In this document: one piece after another, positions 33,316-42,708 of the stretch
How positions within the stretch are numbered: position 1 is the stretch's first letter
How the letters are laid out: every line of letters starts with the position of its first letter
Assembly (NCBI GenBank): GCA_964542535.1
Contig: CAZIUE010000010.1
Span: 62,001 to 126,000 of the forward strand
Length of the DNA stretch: 64,000 bases
Direction: 5' to 3'
Source: Pseudopelobacter sp964542535
GTDB lineage: Bacteria; Desulfobacterota; Desulfuromonadia; Geobacterales; Pseudopelobacteraceae
Made by a program: the position numbers and the translations under genes
The notes under the pieces: generated by a model
Told to the model about the DNA's origin: nothing
What the model saw: the letters and a program-made list of their open reading frames with translations, nothing else
The model's database searches: none

Positions 33316-35889
33316 TCAACAGGCCGGAGCCGGGCCGGCTACGGGAGGGTGGCCAAGCGCATCCTGGATGGCGCGTTCCAGGTCATCCAGCTTGTAGGGT
33401 TTCTGGATGAAACCGGCCAGGTCACCGGACTCGAACCTGGCGGCTATATCCTGGCTGCTGTAGCCGCTGCACATGACCACCCGTATGCCGGGATCGATCC
33501 CGCGCAGTTCACGAAACGTCTGCTCGCCGTCCATGCGCGGCATGGTCAGGTCCAGCAGCACGCAGTCGATTTCGGCTCCCTTCTCCCGGTACAGCTCCAC
33601 GGCATCGCATCCGTCCCCGGCAACCAGGACCCTGAATCCCAGCAGCGACAGCATCGATGCCCCCACTGTCCGGATGGTCTCTTCGTCGTCCACCAGCAGA
33701 ACGGTACCGTTCCCCCCCCGTTTTCTCCGACGGAGCGGCGACGACGCAGTCGTGACCGCGTCCCGCCTGCATGCCGGCAGCAGGATCCTGAAGGTCGTCC
33801 CTTTTCCCGGTTCGCTGTCAACGGTGATGGCGCCCCGGTGCCCCCGGATGATGCCCAGGGTGACGGCCATGCCCAGGCCGCGGCCGGTGAACTTGGTGGT
33901 GAAGAACGGCTCGAAGATCCTGGCCACGGTTTCCTCGTCCATGCCGCAGCCGGTGTCGCTGACCTCCAGAACCACATAGCTCCCCTCATCCAGCTGCTCG
34001 GCGATCCAGACTCTGGAGAGGTACTCCCGGTCGCACTCCTTTACACCGCTGGTGAGGGTGATCCGGCCGCACCGGTCGCCGATGGCCTCGGAGGCGTTGA
34101 TGACCAGGTTCATGATCACCTGCCGCAGCTGGGTCGCGTCGGCGCGGATATCGGGCAGGTCGTCGCTGAAGTTGAAACAGAGGCAGGCCTTCTTGGAGAT
34201 GGAGACGTCCAGCATCTGCAGCATCTCCCTCACCAGGGTGTTCAGGTTCAGCCGTTCGGTGACGAAATGCCCCTTGCCTGAATAGGCCAGCATCTGGCGG
34301 GCCAGTTCGGCGGCCTTTCCAGCTGCCTGGTTGATCCTGACGATGTTCTCCCGGGCCGGGGAAGTGGGGGGGAGCTGCATCAGGGCCAGGTCGGCGTTGC
34401 CCAGTACAACCGTCAGGATGTTGTTGAAATCGTGGGCGATGCCTCCGGCAAGCACTCCCAGGCTCTCCAGCTTCTGTACGTGCAGCATCTGGGCCTCGAT
34501 ACGCCGGTTCTCTTCCTCCAACCGCTTCCTCTCGGAGATGTCCCGGCCGATGACCATCAGGTGCGGTTTGTCGTCGGCCATGAAACGGGAGAGGTAATAG
34601 GCCACGTGCTTGCTCGTGCCGAAGGTGGTATGCAGCTCCGTTTCGACCCGCCGGGTCAGGCCGCTTGCAAGGACCGACTCGGCCATGTCGGTGAGTCCTG
34701 CCTGACGCCAGGAGGCAAGCTGTCTGAAGTTCTGCTGCAGCAGGGCCTGGTCGCTCCCCTCGGCGATTTCCGTGGCTGCCCGGTTGGCCAGGATGCAGCC
34801 GCCGCTCGTGCCGTCGAAGATGCGGATCGCCATGGGGGACTGGGCCAGCAGGGTCTCCACAAAGGTAAGGGCCTTGTTGCGGTACTCTTCGGCCAGCTTG
34901 CGGTCGCTGATGTCGGCGATGATGCCCACCAGCGACTGCAGCCGCCCCGCTTTGTCCTCCAGGCGCTTCATGGAGACGAAGCCCCAGAAATCGTCGTGAC
35001 TTCCCCGCAGGTAGCGACGTTCGCAACAGGCGTTGTCGCTTTCGCCGCTGATCATCCGCAGCAGACGGTCATGGCCGCTCTCCTTCTCCGAGGGGTGCAG
35101 AAAGTCGGCATAGTGGGAGCCGATCAGCTCGTCCATGGAACAGCCGAACAGCTCCGCCATGCGCCGGTTGGCAAAGCTGATCGCTCCCTGGTTGTCCAGC
35201 ATGAGGATCCCGGCCTGGGATGCGTCGAAGATGATCCGCAGCCGCTGCTCACTTTCGCGCAGCTGCTCTTCCGTCTGGCGCTGCTGAACGATCTTCCAGG
35301 CCGTGTCCATCAGCAGCGTCAGCTGGCGTACGTCGCTGTCGTCGTAATCGTCGCGCTTGTTGGCCACCCCGATGGCTGCCACGATCGTGCCGTTGCTGAA
35401 GACCGGGATTGAGAGGAAGCGGCTCAAAGGGGCGTGCCCCAGGGGTATTCCCGCCATCAGGCTGCGGGTGTCGTTGACGATGACCGGCAGGCGGCTGCGT
35501 ACCGCCTCGGCCCAGCTGCCGGCACTGTCCAGGGGATGGGATGTCTGGCGGTCGGCGAGACGACAGTCCTCCATCACGCTGCGCGACCAGCTGTTGCGGG
35601 TGAAGATGCGCGACTGTTCGTCGTAGCGGTGGATAAAGCCGATCCTGCTGCCGGTGAGCTTGATACCCTCCTCCAGGGCAAAGTCCAGCAGCTCCTGGGT
35701 CGAGGCGAAACGGTGCTGGACGATGCGCAGGAGGCTTTCCAGGCGGGCCTCGCTCAGCCTGAGGGCCTCCTCTGTCCGGCGGAGGCGCTCGTCCGCCGTC
35801 GGCTGGGGGTGCCCTTCGGGTACAAACTGGTCCCCGGCCATGTCCCGCTGCGGGGAATGGGAAACAGGGGGATCGGATATGCAGTGCAT
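33316..35889 (-). CDS. Hybrid sensor histidine kinase (GAF-PAS-PAS-HK-REC)
   Basis: 857-residue soluble sensor from ATG 35889 (GGAGAAG upstream; a GTG 11 codons earlier is also open). Domains in order: GAF (IKLTGSRIGFIHRYDEQ), two PAS domains (the first from RLRIIFDASQAGI), kinase H-box GGIAHDFNNILTVVLGNADLAL with the phospho-histidine, N-box NLVINASEA, G-boxes DTGCGMDEETV and GRGLGMAV, and a C-terminal receiver (LLVDDEETIR, DCVLLDLTMPRMDG). No membrane segments. The partner output gene is not adjacent. Not clearly in one operon with the permeases upstream. Confidence 0.92.
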   Translation of the reverse strand: MHCISDPPVSHSPQRDMAGDQFVPEGHPQPTADERLRRTEEALRLSEARLESLLRIVQHRFASTQELLDFALEEGIKLTGSRIGFIHRYDEQSRIFTRNSWSRSVMEDCRLADRQTSHPLDSAGSWAEAVRSRLPVIVNDTRSLMAGIPLGHAPLSRFLSIPVFSNGTIVAAIGVANKRDDYDDSDVRQLTLLMDTAWKIVQQRQTEEQLRESEQRLRIIFDASQAGILMLDNQGAISFANRRMAELFGCSMDELIGSHYADFLHPSEKESGHDRLLRMISGESDNACCERRYLRGSHDDFWGFVSMKRLEDKAGRLQSLVGIIADISDRKLAEEYRNKALTFVETLLAQSPMAIRIFDGTSGGCILANRAATEIAEGSDQALLQQNFRQLASWRQAGLTDMAESVLASGLTRRVETELHTTFGTSKHVAYYLSRFMADDKPHLMVIGRDISERKRLEEENRRIEAQMLHVQKLESLGVLAGGIAHDFNNILTVVLGNADLALMQLPPTSPARENIVRINQAAGKAAELARQMLAYSGKGHFVTERLNLNTLVREMLQMLDVSISKKACLCFNFSDDLPDIRADATQLRQVIMNLVINASEAIGDRCGRITLTSGVKECDREYLSRVWIAEQLDEGSYVVLEVSDTGCGMDEETVARIFEPFFTTKFTGRGLGMAVTLGIIRGHRGAITVDSEPGKGTTFRILLPACRRDAVTTASSPLRRRKRGGNGTVLLVDDEETIRTVGASMLSLLGFRVLVAGDGCDAVELYREKGAEIDCVLLDLTMPRMDGEQTFRELRGIDPGIRVVMCSGYSSQDIAARFESGDLAGFIQKPYKLDDLERAIQDALGHPPVAGPAPAC

Positions 35890-36051
35890 GCGTGTACTTC
35901 TCCGGTTGTCTGGTTCGAACACCAGGGGGGAGTGGGAAGGGGTACGGCGGGAATCAGTCTAGCTCAGCACGGCTGTCCTGTAAACAGCATTCTAATGAAT
36001 TTCTGGCCGCCGGCAGGTCCGCATCTTCCGGCGGCAGAGGGGAGCATCCTG

Positions 36052-37182
36052 TCAGGAGAGGGTCTTGCGGAAGCGCTCCACCGCCACCCCCAGCACCACC
36101 AGCCCGATCAGGGACAGTGCCGACAGCTGCGGCCAGAGGACGGTGAACCCGATCCCCTTGAGGAAGATCCCCCTGATGACCACCATGTAGTAGCGCAGCG
36201 GATTGGCCAGGGTCAGCCACTGCACCGGAAGGGGCATGTTCTCGATGGGAAAGGCGAAACCGGACAGCAGCATGGCCGGGAAGATGACGAAGAAGGCGCT
36301 CATCATGGCTTGCTGCTGGGTCCGGCTGACGGTGGAGATCAGGAGCCCGATTCCCAGGGAGCTCATCAGGAACAGGGTTGTGGCCAGAAAGAGGAGCCAG
36401 ATGCTCCCCCGCACCGGTACGTGGAACACCAGGGTTCCCGCCAGGCTGATCAGGGCCACGTCGATGTAGCCGATCAGCACAAAGGGGAGCGTCTTGCCCA
36501 GAATGAATTCTCCCTTGCGGATGGGGGTGACGATCACCTGCTCTATGGTGCCGATCTCCTTTTCACGCACGATGGCCAGGGATGAAAGCAGCATGGTGAT
36601 CACGAACAGGATGTTGGTGATCACCGCCGGAACATAGAAGGGGGGGCTTTCCAGGTTCTCGTTGAACCAGGCCCGGCTGGCCAGCTCCACCCGGCCGACG
36701 CGGGGTCCTCCCTCCGGATGGCGTTGGCCGGAGCCGAGCAGCAGGCGGCTGTTGTAGTCGCTGGAGAGGCGCCCCAGGTAGCCCATCACCACTCCGGCGG
36801 TGTTGGAGTCAGAGCCGTCCATGAGCACCTGCACCGCCACGTTCTCCCCCCGGGCCAGTTTCTGGCTGAAGCCGTGCTCGATGGTCAGCACCACCCTGAC
36901 CGTGCCCCGGTCCAGGAGCTGGCGGGCCTGGCTGTCGCTGTCGATGCGCCGGGTGATCCTGAAATGCCCGGAGGAGGAGATGATCTCGCCCAGTTCCCTG
37001 CTCTCCCTGCTGTTGTCCCGGTCCATGATCGCCGTGGGAATGTTTTTTACGTCCATGTCCACGGCGTAGCCGAAGATCACCGTCTGCAGGACCGGCAGCA
37101 CGAACAGCACGATCCTCATGCGCGGGTCGCGGAAGACCTGGATGAACTCCTTGATCAGCATGGCGTGGAGACGTTCGAACAT
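36052..37182 (-). CDS. ABC-2 type transporter permease
   Basis: 376 residues with an N-terminal membrane segment (RIVLFVLPVLQTVIFGYAVD), a large periplasmic domain (about 40-165) and five C-terminal membrane segments of the ABC-2 type. The sequence KEFIQVFRDPRMRI is typical of YhhJ/YbhR-like permeases, which with a second copy and a double ATPase form multidrug or envelope exporters. The adjacent 378-residue permease is its paralogue; the ATPase lies 10 kb away. Confidence 0.9.
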   Translation of the reverse strand: MFERLHAMLIKEFIQVFRDPRMRIVLFVLPVLQTVIFGYAVDMDVKNIPTAIMDRDNSRESRELGEIISSSGHFRITRRIDSDSQARQLLDRGTVRVVLTIEHGFSQKLARGENVAVQVLMDGSDSNTAGVVMGYLGRLSSDYNSRLLLGSGQRHPEGGPRVGRVELASRAWFNENLESPPFYVPAVITNILFVITMLLSSLAIVREKEIGTIEQVIVTPIRKGEFILGKTLPFVLIGYIDVALISLAGTLVFHVPVRGSIWLLFLATTLFLMSSLGIGLLISTVSRTQQQAMMSAFFVIFPAMLLSGFAFPIENMPLPVQWLTLANPLRYYMVVIRGIFLKGIGFTVLWPQLSALSLIGLVVLGVAVERFRKTLS

Positions 37183-37207
37183 TTAGGTTCCTTGTGTCTG
37201 TCCGTGG

Positions 37208-38344
37208 CTAGTCGATTTTTTTCCTGAAGCGCATGACCGCCAGCGCCATGACGATGGCCCCGAAGCCGGCCAGGAAGAGCACCTCCGGCCAGAGTAGTTC
37301 CATCCCCGTGTCCTTGAGGTAAATCCCCCGCAGGATGAAGACGAAGTAGCGGGCCGTGACGATGTGGGTCACCACCCGGATGGGCGCCGGCATGTTTTCG
37401 ATGGGAAAGATGAAACCTGAGAGGAGGAAGGCCGGCAGGACCGTGGTGACGATGGCCAGCTGGCTGGCCAGCAGCTGGCTTTTGGTGATGATGCCGAAGA
37501 GCATGCCGAAGGAGAGGGCGCCGAAGAGGAACAGCAGTGCCAGGGGGGTGAGCAGCCAGAGGCTGCCGCGCAGCGGCACGCCGAAGACGAACTGCCCCAC
37601 GCAGATGCAGAGGGCCAGGTCGAGGATGCCGATGCAGACGTAGGGAGCCAGCTTGCCCGCGATCAGCTCCACGGGGGTCACCGGCGTGGCGATCAGCTGC
37701 TCCATGGTGCCGTTCTCCCACTCGCGGGCCATGCAGAGGGAGGTGAGGATGGCGGCCATGATCATCATCACCACCGCGATCAGACCGGGAAAAATGAAGT
37801 TCCGGGAGACCATGTCGCTGTTGAACCAGACCCGGGGGATCAGCTCCAGGGCCGGAATTCGGTCCGGCTTCACGCCGGCCCGTCGCAGCTGCTCCATGGC
37901 GATCCGGTGCGAGTAGGTCTGGACCGTCGCGTCGGCGTATCCCAGGGCGATGGTGGCGGTGTTGGGGTCGCTGCCGTCCACGATGGCCTGTACCACCGCC
38001 GCCTCTCCCCGGGAGAGCCGGCGGCTGAAGTCGGGGGGGATCACCAGGGCGATCAGCGCCTCCCGCCGGTCGATGGCATCCTCGATCCTCCGGTAGCTGT
38101 CGGTGGCGATGCGCAGATCGAAGTAGCGCGAGCCGCTGAAGCGGCTGACCAGCTCCCTGCTCTCCACGCTGTTTGCCTGGTCCCATACCGCCAGCGGCAC
38201 CTGCTCCACGTCCAGGGTCAGGGCGTAGCCGAACAGGAACAGCAGCAGCATCGGCATGCCGATGCCCATCATCAGGCTGCGCGGATCGCGCAGCACATGG
38301 ATGAACTCCTTTGCGGCAATTGCTTTCAGACGGCGCAGGTTCAT
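37208..38344 (-). CDS. ABC-2 type transporter permease
   Basis: 378 residues, same layout as the next gene: KEFIHVLRDPRSLMMGIGMPMLLLFLFGYALTLD, a periplasmic domain, then five membrane segments. The second permease follows 25 bases after its stop. No Shine-Dalgarno is obvious before the ATG, as expected if the start was once translationally coupled to an upstream gene that has been separated. Confidence 0.9.
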   Translation of the reverse strand: MNLRRLKAIAAKEFIHVLRDPRSLMMGIGMPMLLLFLFGYALTLDVEQVPLAVWDQANSVESRELVSRFSGSRYFDLRIATDSYRRIEDAIDRREALIALVIPPDFSRRLSRGEAAVVQAIVDGSDPNTATIALGYADATVQTYSHRIAMEQLRRAGVKPDRIPALELIPRVWFNSDMVSRNFIFPGLIAVVMMIMAAILTSLCMAREWENGTMEQLIATPVTPVELIAGKLAPYVCIGILDLALCICVGQFVFGVPLRGSLWLLTPLALLFLFGALSFGMLFGIITKSQLLASQLAIVTTVLPAFLLSGFIFPIENMPAPIRVVTHIVTARYFVFILRGIYLKDTGMELLWPEVLFLAGFGAIVMALAVMRFRKKID

Positions 38345-38786
38345 GGCTTGGTTGGCTGGACGCCTTTATGCGGGGTGAGTTTCAGCGGTCACAGGGCCGC
38401 GGTGGAGCTGTGATCGGTGATCCGTTCGGTCTCTGGAGGTCGTGGGAGTACTCGACCGGCCTGGAGTGGGGACTGCCCATGCCGGTATCCGGGCAGCGCC
38501 CCTCCCCTTCTTTCCTGCTGTGGGCCGCCATGACGACGATGGGGGACGGCTGCCCCGCTTCTTCCGTCTGTGATGGCCTTGGTCTCTTTGTTGCTGTTGT
38601 TCTGCGTCCCTATGTCGTGCTCTGATGGTGAACTCTGTTTCTGCCGTGAAACGATCACGACTGCTGGTGAACAGACTTCTCTCCATGCAGGCGTCGTAGC
38701 AGGCCGGGGGAGAATTATCACTGTTTACAGGGGAGGATGCAACCTTTGTGTGCTCGCCGAGCCGCTGTCCGTTGCTCTTCCGCGAA
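38345..38786. other. Noncoding gap between the CheB-CheR kinase and the permeases
   Basis: I see no believable gene, tRNA, terminator or promoter in these 442 bases. Codon use in the open frames is unlike neighbours. It is one side of the block that separates ABC ATPase and permease genes. Confidence 0.5.
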
Positions 38787-41700
38787 TCAGGACTCCAACT
38801 GTGCCAAGGGAACGCTGACGGTGAATTCCGTGCCCGCCGGGGTATTGCTTGCTTCTATGCTTCCCCCCATGTTGCGTTCGACAATCATTTTTGACATGGA
38901 CAGACCGATGCCGGTCCCATGCTTTTTGGTTGAAAAATAGGGTTCGAAAATCCTTGCCTGAATTTCGTTTGGTATACCGCCGCCGTTATCACGTACCACG
39001 ACGCACCCCTGTCCGTTGCTTTCCTTTAGTTCGATTTCAATCAACCCTTTATCCGAATCCGTGGAACTGACCGCTTCCCTGGCGTTGGAAATCAGGTTGA
39101 GCAGCACCTGGGAAAATTCATTGGGAAACCCCAGCAGGGTCACATCACGCGGCGCATCGAAACGGATATCGATATTGCTGCCCCGGAACTCCGGGGCTAC
39201 CAACGAGATAGCGGCATTGATCTGCTGTTGCGCGGAAAAGGCGACAATTTCCTTGTCCGGTTTGAAAAAATTGCGGAAATCGTCGATGGTGGAAGACATC
39301 TTCTGGATCAGAATATTACAGCCGGCAAGGGATTGTCGCAGGTATTCCGGTGTCAACTCATTGCACGATTGCGCTCCATCGATATCCGCCAGCATCAGGC
39401 TGAGCGCGTTCAGTGGCTGCCGCCACTGGTGGGCGATATGGGCGATCATTTCTCCCATGGCGGCCCGCCTGCTCTGGCTGATCAGGAATTGGTCCTTTCT
39501 GCGCAGTTCCAGCACAGTCTCGTCAATGCGCTCAGCCAGAGAGCGGTTGAGCTCTTTAAGTTGTTGCTGGTTACGGGACAATTCCTCTTCCATCTGCTTC
39601 CGGACAGTGATGTTCTCATGGGCTATGACCGCATAGCGCCTTCCATCCGAGGCAAACCCGTTCACCCTGACAATGAACCATTTCCGCCCCTTGGCCGAAC
39701 TGCAGGTGTACTCCATGACAAACTCGGGTCGTTCGCCGGACAGAGCCGCGGCGACCCCTTCGAAAAACTTCGCTGAATTGCCTGCCGGTTTTGAATCCGC
39801 CGTCGCGGGGAACTGCGGAGAAGGTGAGACGTTCCCCGAATCATGGCTGAGCTTCTGCTTTTCGCACATCAGGTACAGGCTGCAGACAAAGCTGTCGTCG
39901 GCGCATTTGCGGGAACAGTTACTTTTGGCGTACTCGGACCAGGAACGGTTGGAGATGATGATGCTGCCTGATTCATCGATAACGCAGATATGGGCGGTCA
40001 GGGCGTCCAGTGATGAACGTGTGAACCGGTCCTGTTCCCGCACGGCATCCTCGGCGCTCTGGCGCTCGCGAACTTCTTCCCGCAACTCCCGGGTCCGCTC
40101 GGCCACCTTGCTCTCCAGGTCGGCGTTCAGCCTGGTGAGTTCTTCGTTGAGGCGAGTCACCTTTATCTCCGCTTCCTTGACCCGCGAGACATCCGTGAAG
40201 GTGATGACCACCCCCTCGATCCGGCCGGTTTCGGTTCGAAAGGGGACGATGCGGTTGAGCAGGCATGTGCCGTCTCGGGTCGTTTCCTCGTTTTCCAGGC
40301 AGATTCCTTCGCTCAGGACGCGCTGGATGTCGGCCAGGAGTTCTTCCTGACGGGAGAGGTGATAGGCGATGTGATCGATGGGTCGCCCGATGTCCTGGGG
40401 GAGCAGCCTGAAGAAGGAGACGATGGCTTGGTTGAACTTGCGGATGCGCATCTGGCTGTCCAGGAAAATAGTGCCGATGTCGATGCTGGCCAGCAGGTTG
40501 TCGTGGTCGGTATTGAGCTGTTTCAGTTCGATGTTCTTTCGCTCGAACTCCGAGTTGACCGAGTACAGCTCCTCGTTGACCGAATGCAGCTCCTCGTTGG
40601 TGCTCTGAAGTTCCTCGTTGGCCGCCAGCAGTTCCTCGTTGGCCGCCTGGAGCTCTTCGTTGCTGGTCTGTAACTCCTCCACGGTGGTCTGCAGGTTCTC
40701 GCGGGTCGACTGCAACTCCATCTCCAGGTCCTGCAGGTGCTGCCGGAACTGCTGGTTGCTGTCGAAGCTGCTCTCGTCGATGCTCTCGGGGGCCTCCGCC
40801 GTCCGGACCCGCTCGAAGAAGATGTGGTAGTGGCTGGTACGGCTCTTGTCATCCGGTATCGGCTCCACGCTCAGGTCGACCAGAAATTCTTCCGCACCCC
40901 GCTTGACGCGCACATTGCGGGTTATGACGCTCTGACGGGACTTGGTGACCCGTAGCAGTGCCGTGCTGAGGGCGATGTGCAGGTTGTCCTCGGCCAACTG
41001 CAGAATATCGTTTTCGATGCGCCCCTCCGGCATGCGCAGATATTCCGACACGTTGCCAAAGTAGTGGATGATCTGGCGGTTCTCGTTGATTAGCACTCCG
41101 GGCGGCATGTGCCTACGCATGAGGGTGTCGTAGTCGAACAGGAGCTGCCGGTCCAGGTTGACCATCTTGCTCTGGGTCGGCTGCAAGAGCGGCAGCGCCA
41201 GGGAACGCTCCTTGTCGGAGCGCACCGTGTCCAGGGTGATGGCCAGTTTCAGGTCGCGGATCTTGCGGAACATCTTGTGCTGGCCTGCGACAACCTCGAA
41301 GTCGTCGGCGAACGCGCCCAATCCCTCGCTGGTCCCCAGAAACAGGATGCCGTCCGTCTTGAGGGCAAAGTGGAACAGGGAGATGATCTTTTCCTGTACG
41401 GCCGGCTGGAAGTAGATCAGCAGGTTGCGGCAACAGATCAGGTCCAGCCGGGTAAAGGGAGGGTCCTTGAGCAGGTTGTGGGGGGCGAAGACCACAATCT
41501 TGCGCAGCTCCGCGTTTACCCGGAACAGGTTGCCACCCTCCTTCCTGAAGAAACGCTCCAGGCGCGCCGGGCTGACGTTGGTCAGGCGTTCCCGTTCGTA
41601 AACTCCTTGGGAAGCAATATCCAGCGATGAGCGGTGCACGTCGGTGGCAAAGACGGTGATCTTGCCCATGAAACCCATGTCCTCGGCCCGTTCGGCCAGG

Positions 41701-42707
41701 AGGATGGCCAGGGAGTAAGCTTCCTCCCCGGTGGCACAGCCCGTTGACCAGACCCGCAGATCCTCTCCGGCCTGCAGCCTGGTGAACAGTTTGGGCACAA
41801 TCTCCTGCTCCAGGTAGCGGAAGACCTGCTTGTCGCGGAAAAATTCGGTGACACCGATCAGCAGGTCCTTGTAGAGCGATTCCAGCTCTCCATGGTCGCC
41901 GGACAGGATCGAGGCGTAGTCCGATACCTCGGGAATCTGGCGAAACTCCATGCGGCGCCTGATGCGGCGCCCCACGGTGGAACCCTTGTACTTGGAAAAG
42001 TCCAGATCGTAGCTGCGGCGCAGGAGGGCGAAAATCTCGGCGAACTCCCCTTCGTCCTCGAACACATCCAGGTCATGGCGCAGCTTGCCGCGCATCAGGA
42101 GGGGATTGGCGGCGTATTCCACCAGGACGCGCGGCATACGGTCAGGCGGGAGGATCATGTCGCATACCCCCGCCGCTATGGCGTTGCGCGGCATGCCGTC
42201 GAACTGGGCCGACTCGGGCGACTGGGCCAGCACCAGGCCGCCGTTGTTGTGGATCAACCTGATGCCGCGGGAGCCGTCGGAGCCGGTGCCGGAGAGGATG
42301 ATGCCGATGGCCCGCTCGGCCACGTCTTCGGCAAGTGACTTGAAGAAGATGTCTATGGGGAGCTCCAGATGCTGGCTGGAGGTCTTTTCGGTCAGATAGA
42401 GCTTCTGTTCCCTGACCGTCATCTGGCTTTTGGGGGGGATCAGGTAGATGGTGTCTGGCTTGAGATCGATGCCGTTGGTCACCCGGTTGATGGCCATGGA
42501 GGTGTGGCGGGAGAGCAGGTCGTCCATCAGGCTCTTGAAGTCCGGCGAAAGGTGCTGGATGACCACGAACGCCATACCGCTGGTGGGGGGCATGTTGTCG
42601 AAAAACTGCTCCAGTGCGTTCAGCCCTCCGGCGGAGGCGCCGATGCCGACGATGTAGCTGCAGATGGGCGCGGTTGTCTCTTCATTAATCGGATCTGCTG
42701 CTGGCAT
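38787..42707 (-). CDS. CheB-CheR-PAS histidine kinase fusion
   Basis: A 1306-residue fusion. CheB methylesterase (1-205): S25 in GASAGG, H52 in QHLSP, D in GTGSDGSRG. CheR methyltransferase (about 215-480): STGCATGEEAYSLAILLAE, CRNLLIYF. A PAS-like region, then a coiled coil of EELQTSNEEL-type heptads (about 650-725), two PAS domains, and a histidine kinase with H1093 in IAHQWRQPLNALS, NLISNAREA, DNGGGIPNEI and a C-terminal ATPase box. Likely soluble. CheB-CheR-PAS fusions are known stress-type sensors; the attached kinase is a less common addition. It follows the GGDEF gene by two bases. Confidence 0.93.
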   Translation of the reverse strand: MPAADPINEETTAPICSYIVGIGASAGGLNALEQFFDNMPPTSGMAFVVIQHLSPDFKSLMDDLLSRHTSMAINRVTNGIDLKPDTIYLIPPKSQMTVREQKLYLTEKTSSQHLELPIDIFFKSLAEDVAERAIGIILSGTGSDGSRGIRLIHNNGGLVLAQSPESAQFDGMPRNAIAAGVCDMILPPDRMPRVLVEYAANPLLMRGKLRHDLDVFEDEGEFAEIFALLRRSYDLDFSKYKGSTVGRRIRRRMEFRQIPEVSDYASILSGDHGELESLYKDLLIGVTEFFRDKQVFRYLEQEIVPKLFTRLQAGEDLRVWSTGCATGEEAYSLAILLAERAEDMGFMGKITVFATDVHRSSLDIASQGVYERERLTNVSPARLERFFRKEGGNLFRVNAELRKIVVFAPHNLLKDPPFTRLDLICCRNLLIYFQPAVQEKIISLFHFALKTDGILFLGTSEGLGAFADDFEVVAGQHKMFRKIRDLKLAITLDTVRSDKERSLALPLLQPTQSKMVNLDRQLLFDYDTLMRRHMPPGVLINENRQIIHYFGNVSEYLRMPEGRIENDILQLAEDNLHIALSTALLRVTKSRQSVITRNVRVKRGAEEFLVDLSVEPIPDDKSRTSHYHIFFERVRTAEAPESIDESSFDSNQQFRQHLQDLEMELQSTRENLQTTVEELQTSNEELQAANEELLAANEELQSTNEELHSVNEELYSVNSEFERKNIELKQLNTDHDNLLASIDIGTIFLDSQMRIRKFNQAIVSFFRLLPQDIGRPIDHIAYHLSRQEELLADIQRVLSEGICLENEETTRDGTCLLNRIVPFRTETGRIEGVVITFTDVSRVKEAEIKVTRLNEELTRLNADLESKVAERTRELREEVRERQSAEDAVREQDRFTRSSLDALTAHICVIDESGSIIISNRSWSEYAKSNCSRKCADDSFVCSLYLMCEKQKLSHDSGNVSPSPQFPATADSKPAGNSAKFFEGVAAALSGERPEFVMEYTCSSAKGRKWFIVRVNGFASDGRRYAVIAHENITVRKQMEEELSRNQQQLKELNRSLAERIDETVLELRRKDQFLISQSRRAAMGEMIAHIAHQWRQPLNALSLMLADIDGAQSCNELTPEYLRQSLAGCNILIQKMSSTIDDFRNFFKPDKEIVAFSAQQQINAAISLVAPEFRGSNIDIRFDAPRDVTLLGFPNEFSQVLLNLISNAREAVSSTDSDKGLIEIELKESNGQGCVVVRDNGGGIPNEIQARIFEPYFSTKKHGTGIGLSMSKMIVERNMGGSIEASNTPAGTEFTVSVPLAQLES

Positions 42708-42708
42708 G

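Noticed and set aside
38311..38786. Short open frames in the gap before the permeases
   Set aside because: Poor codon use, no start signals, no recognisable motifs.
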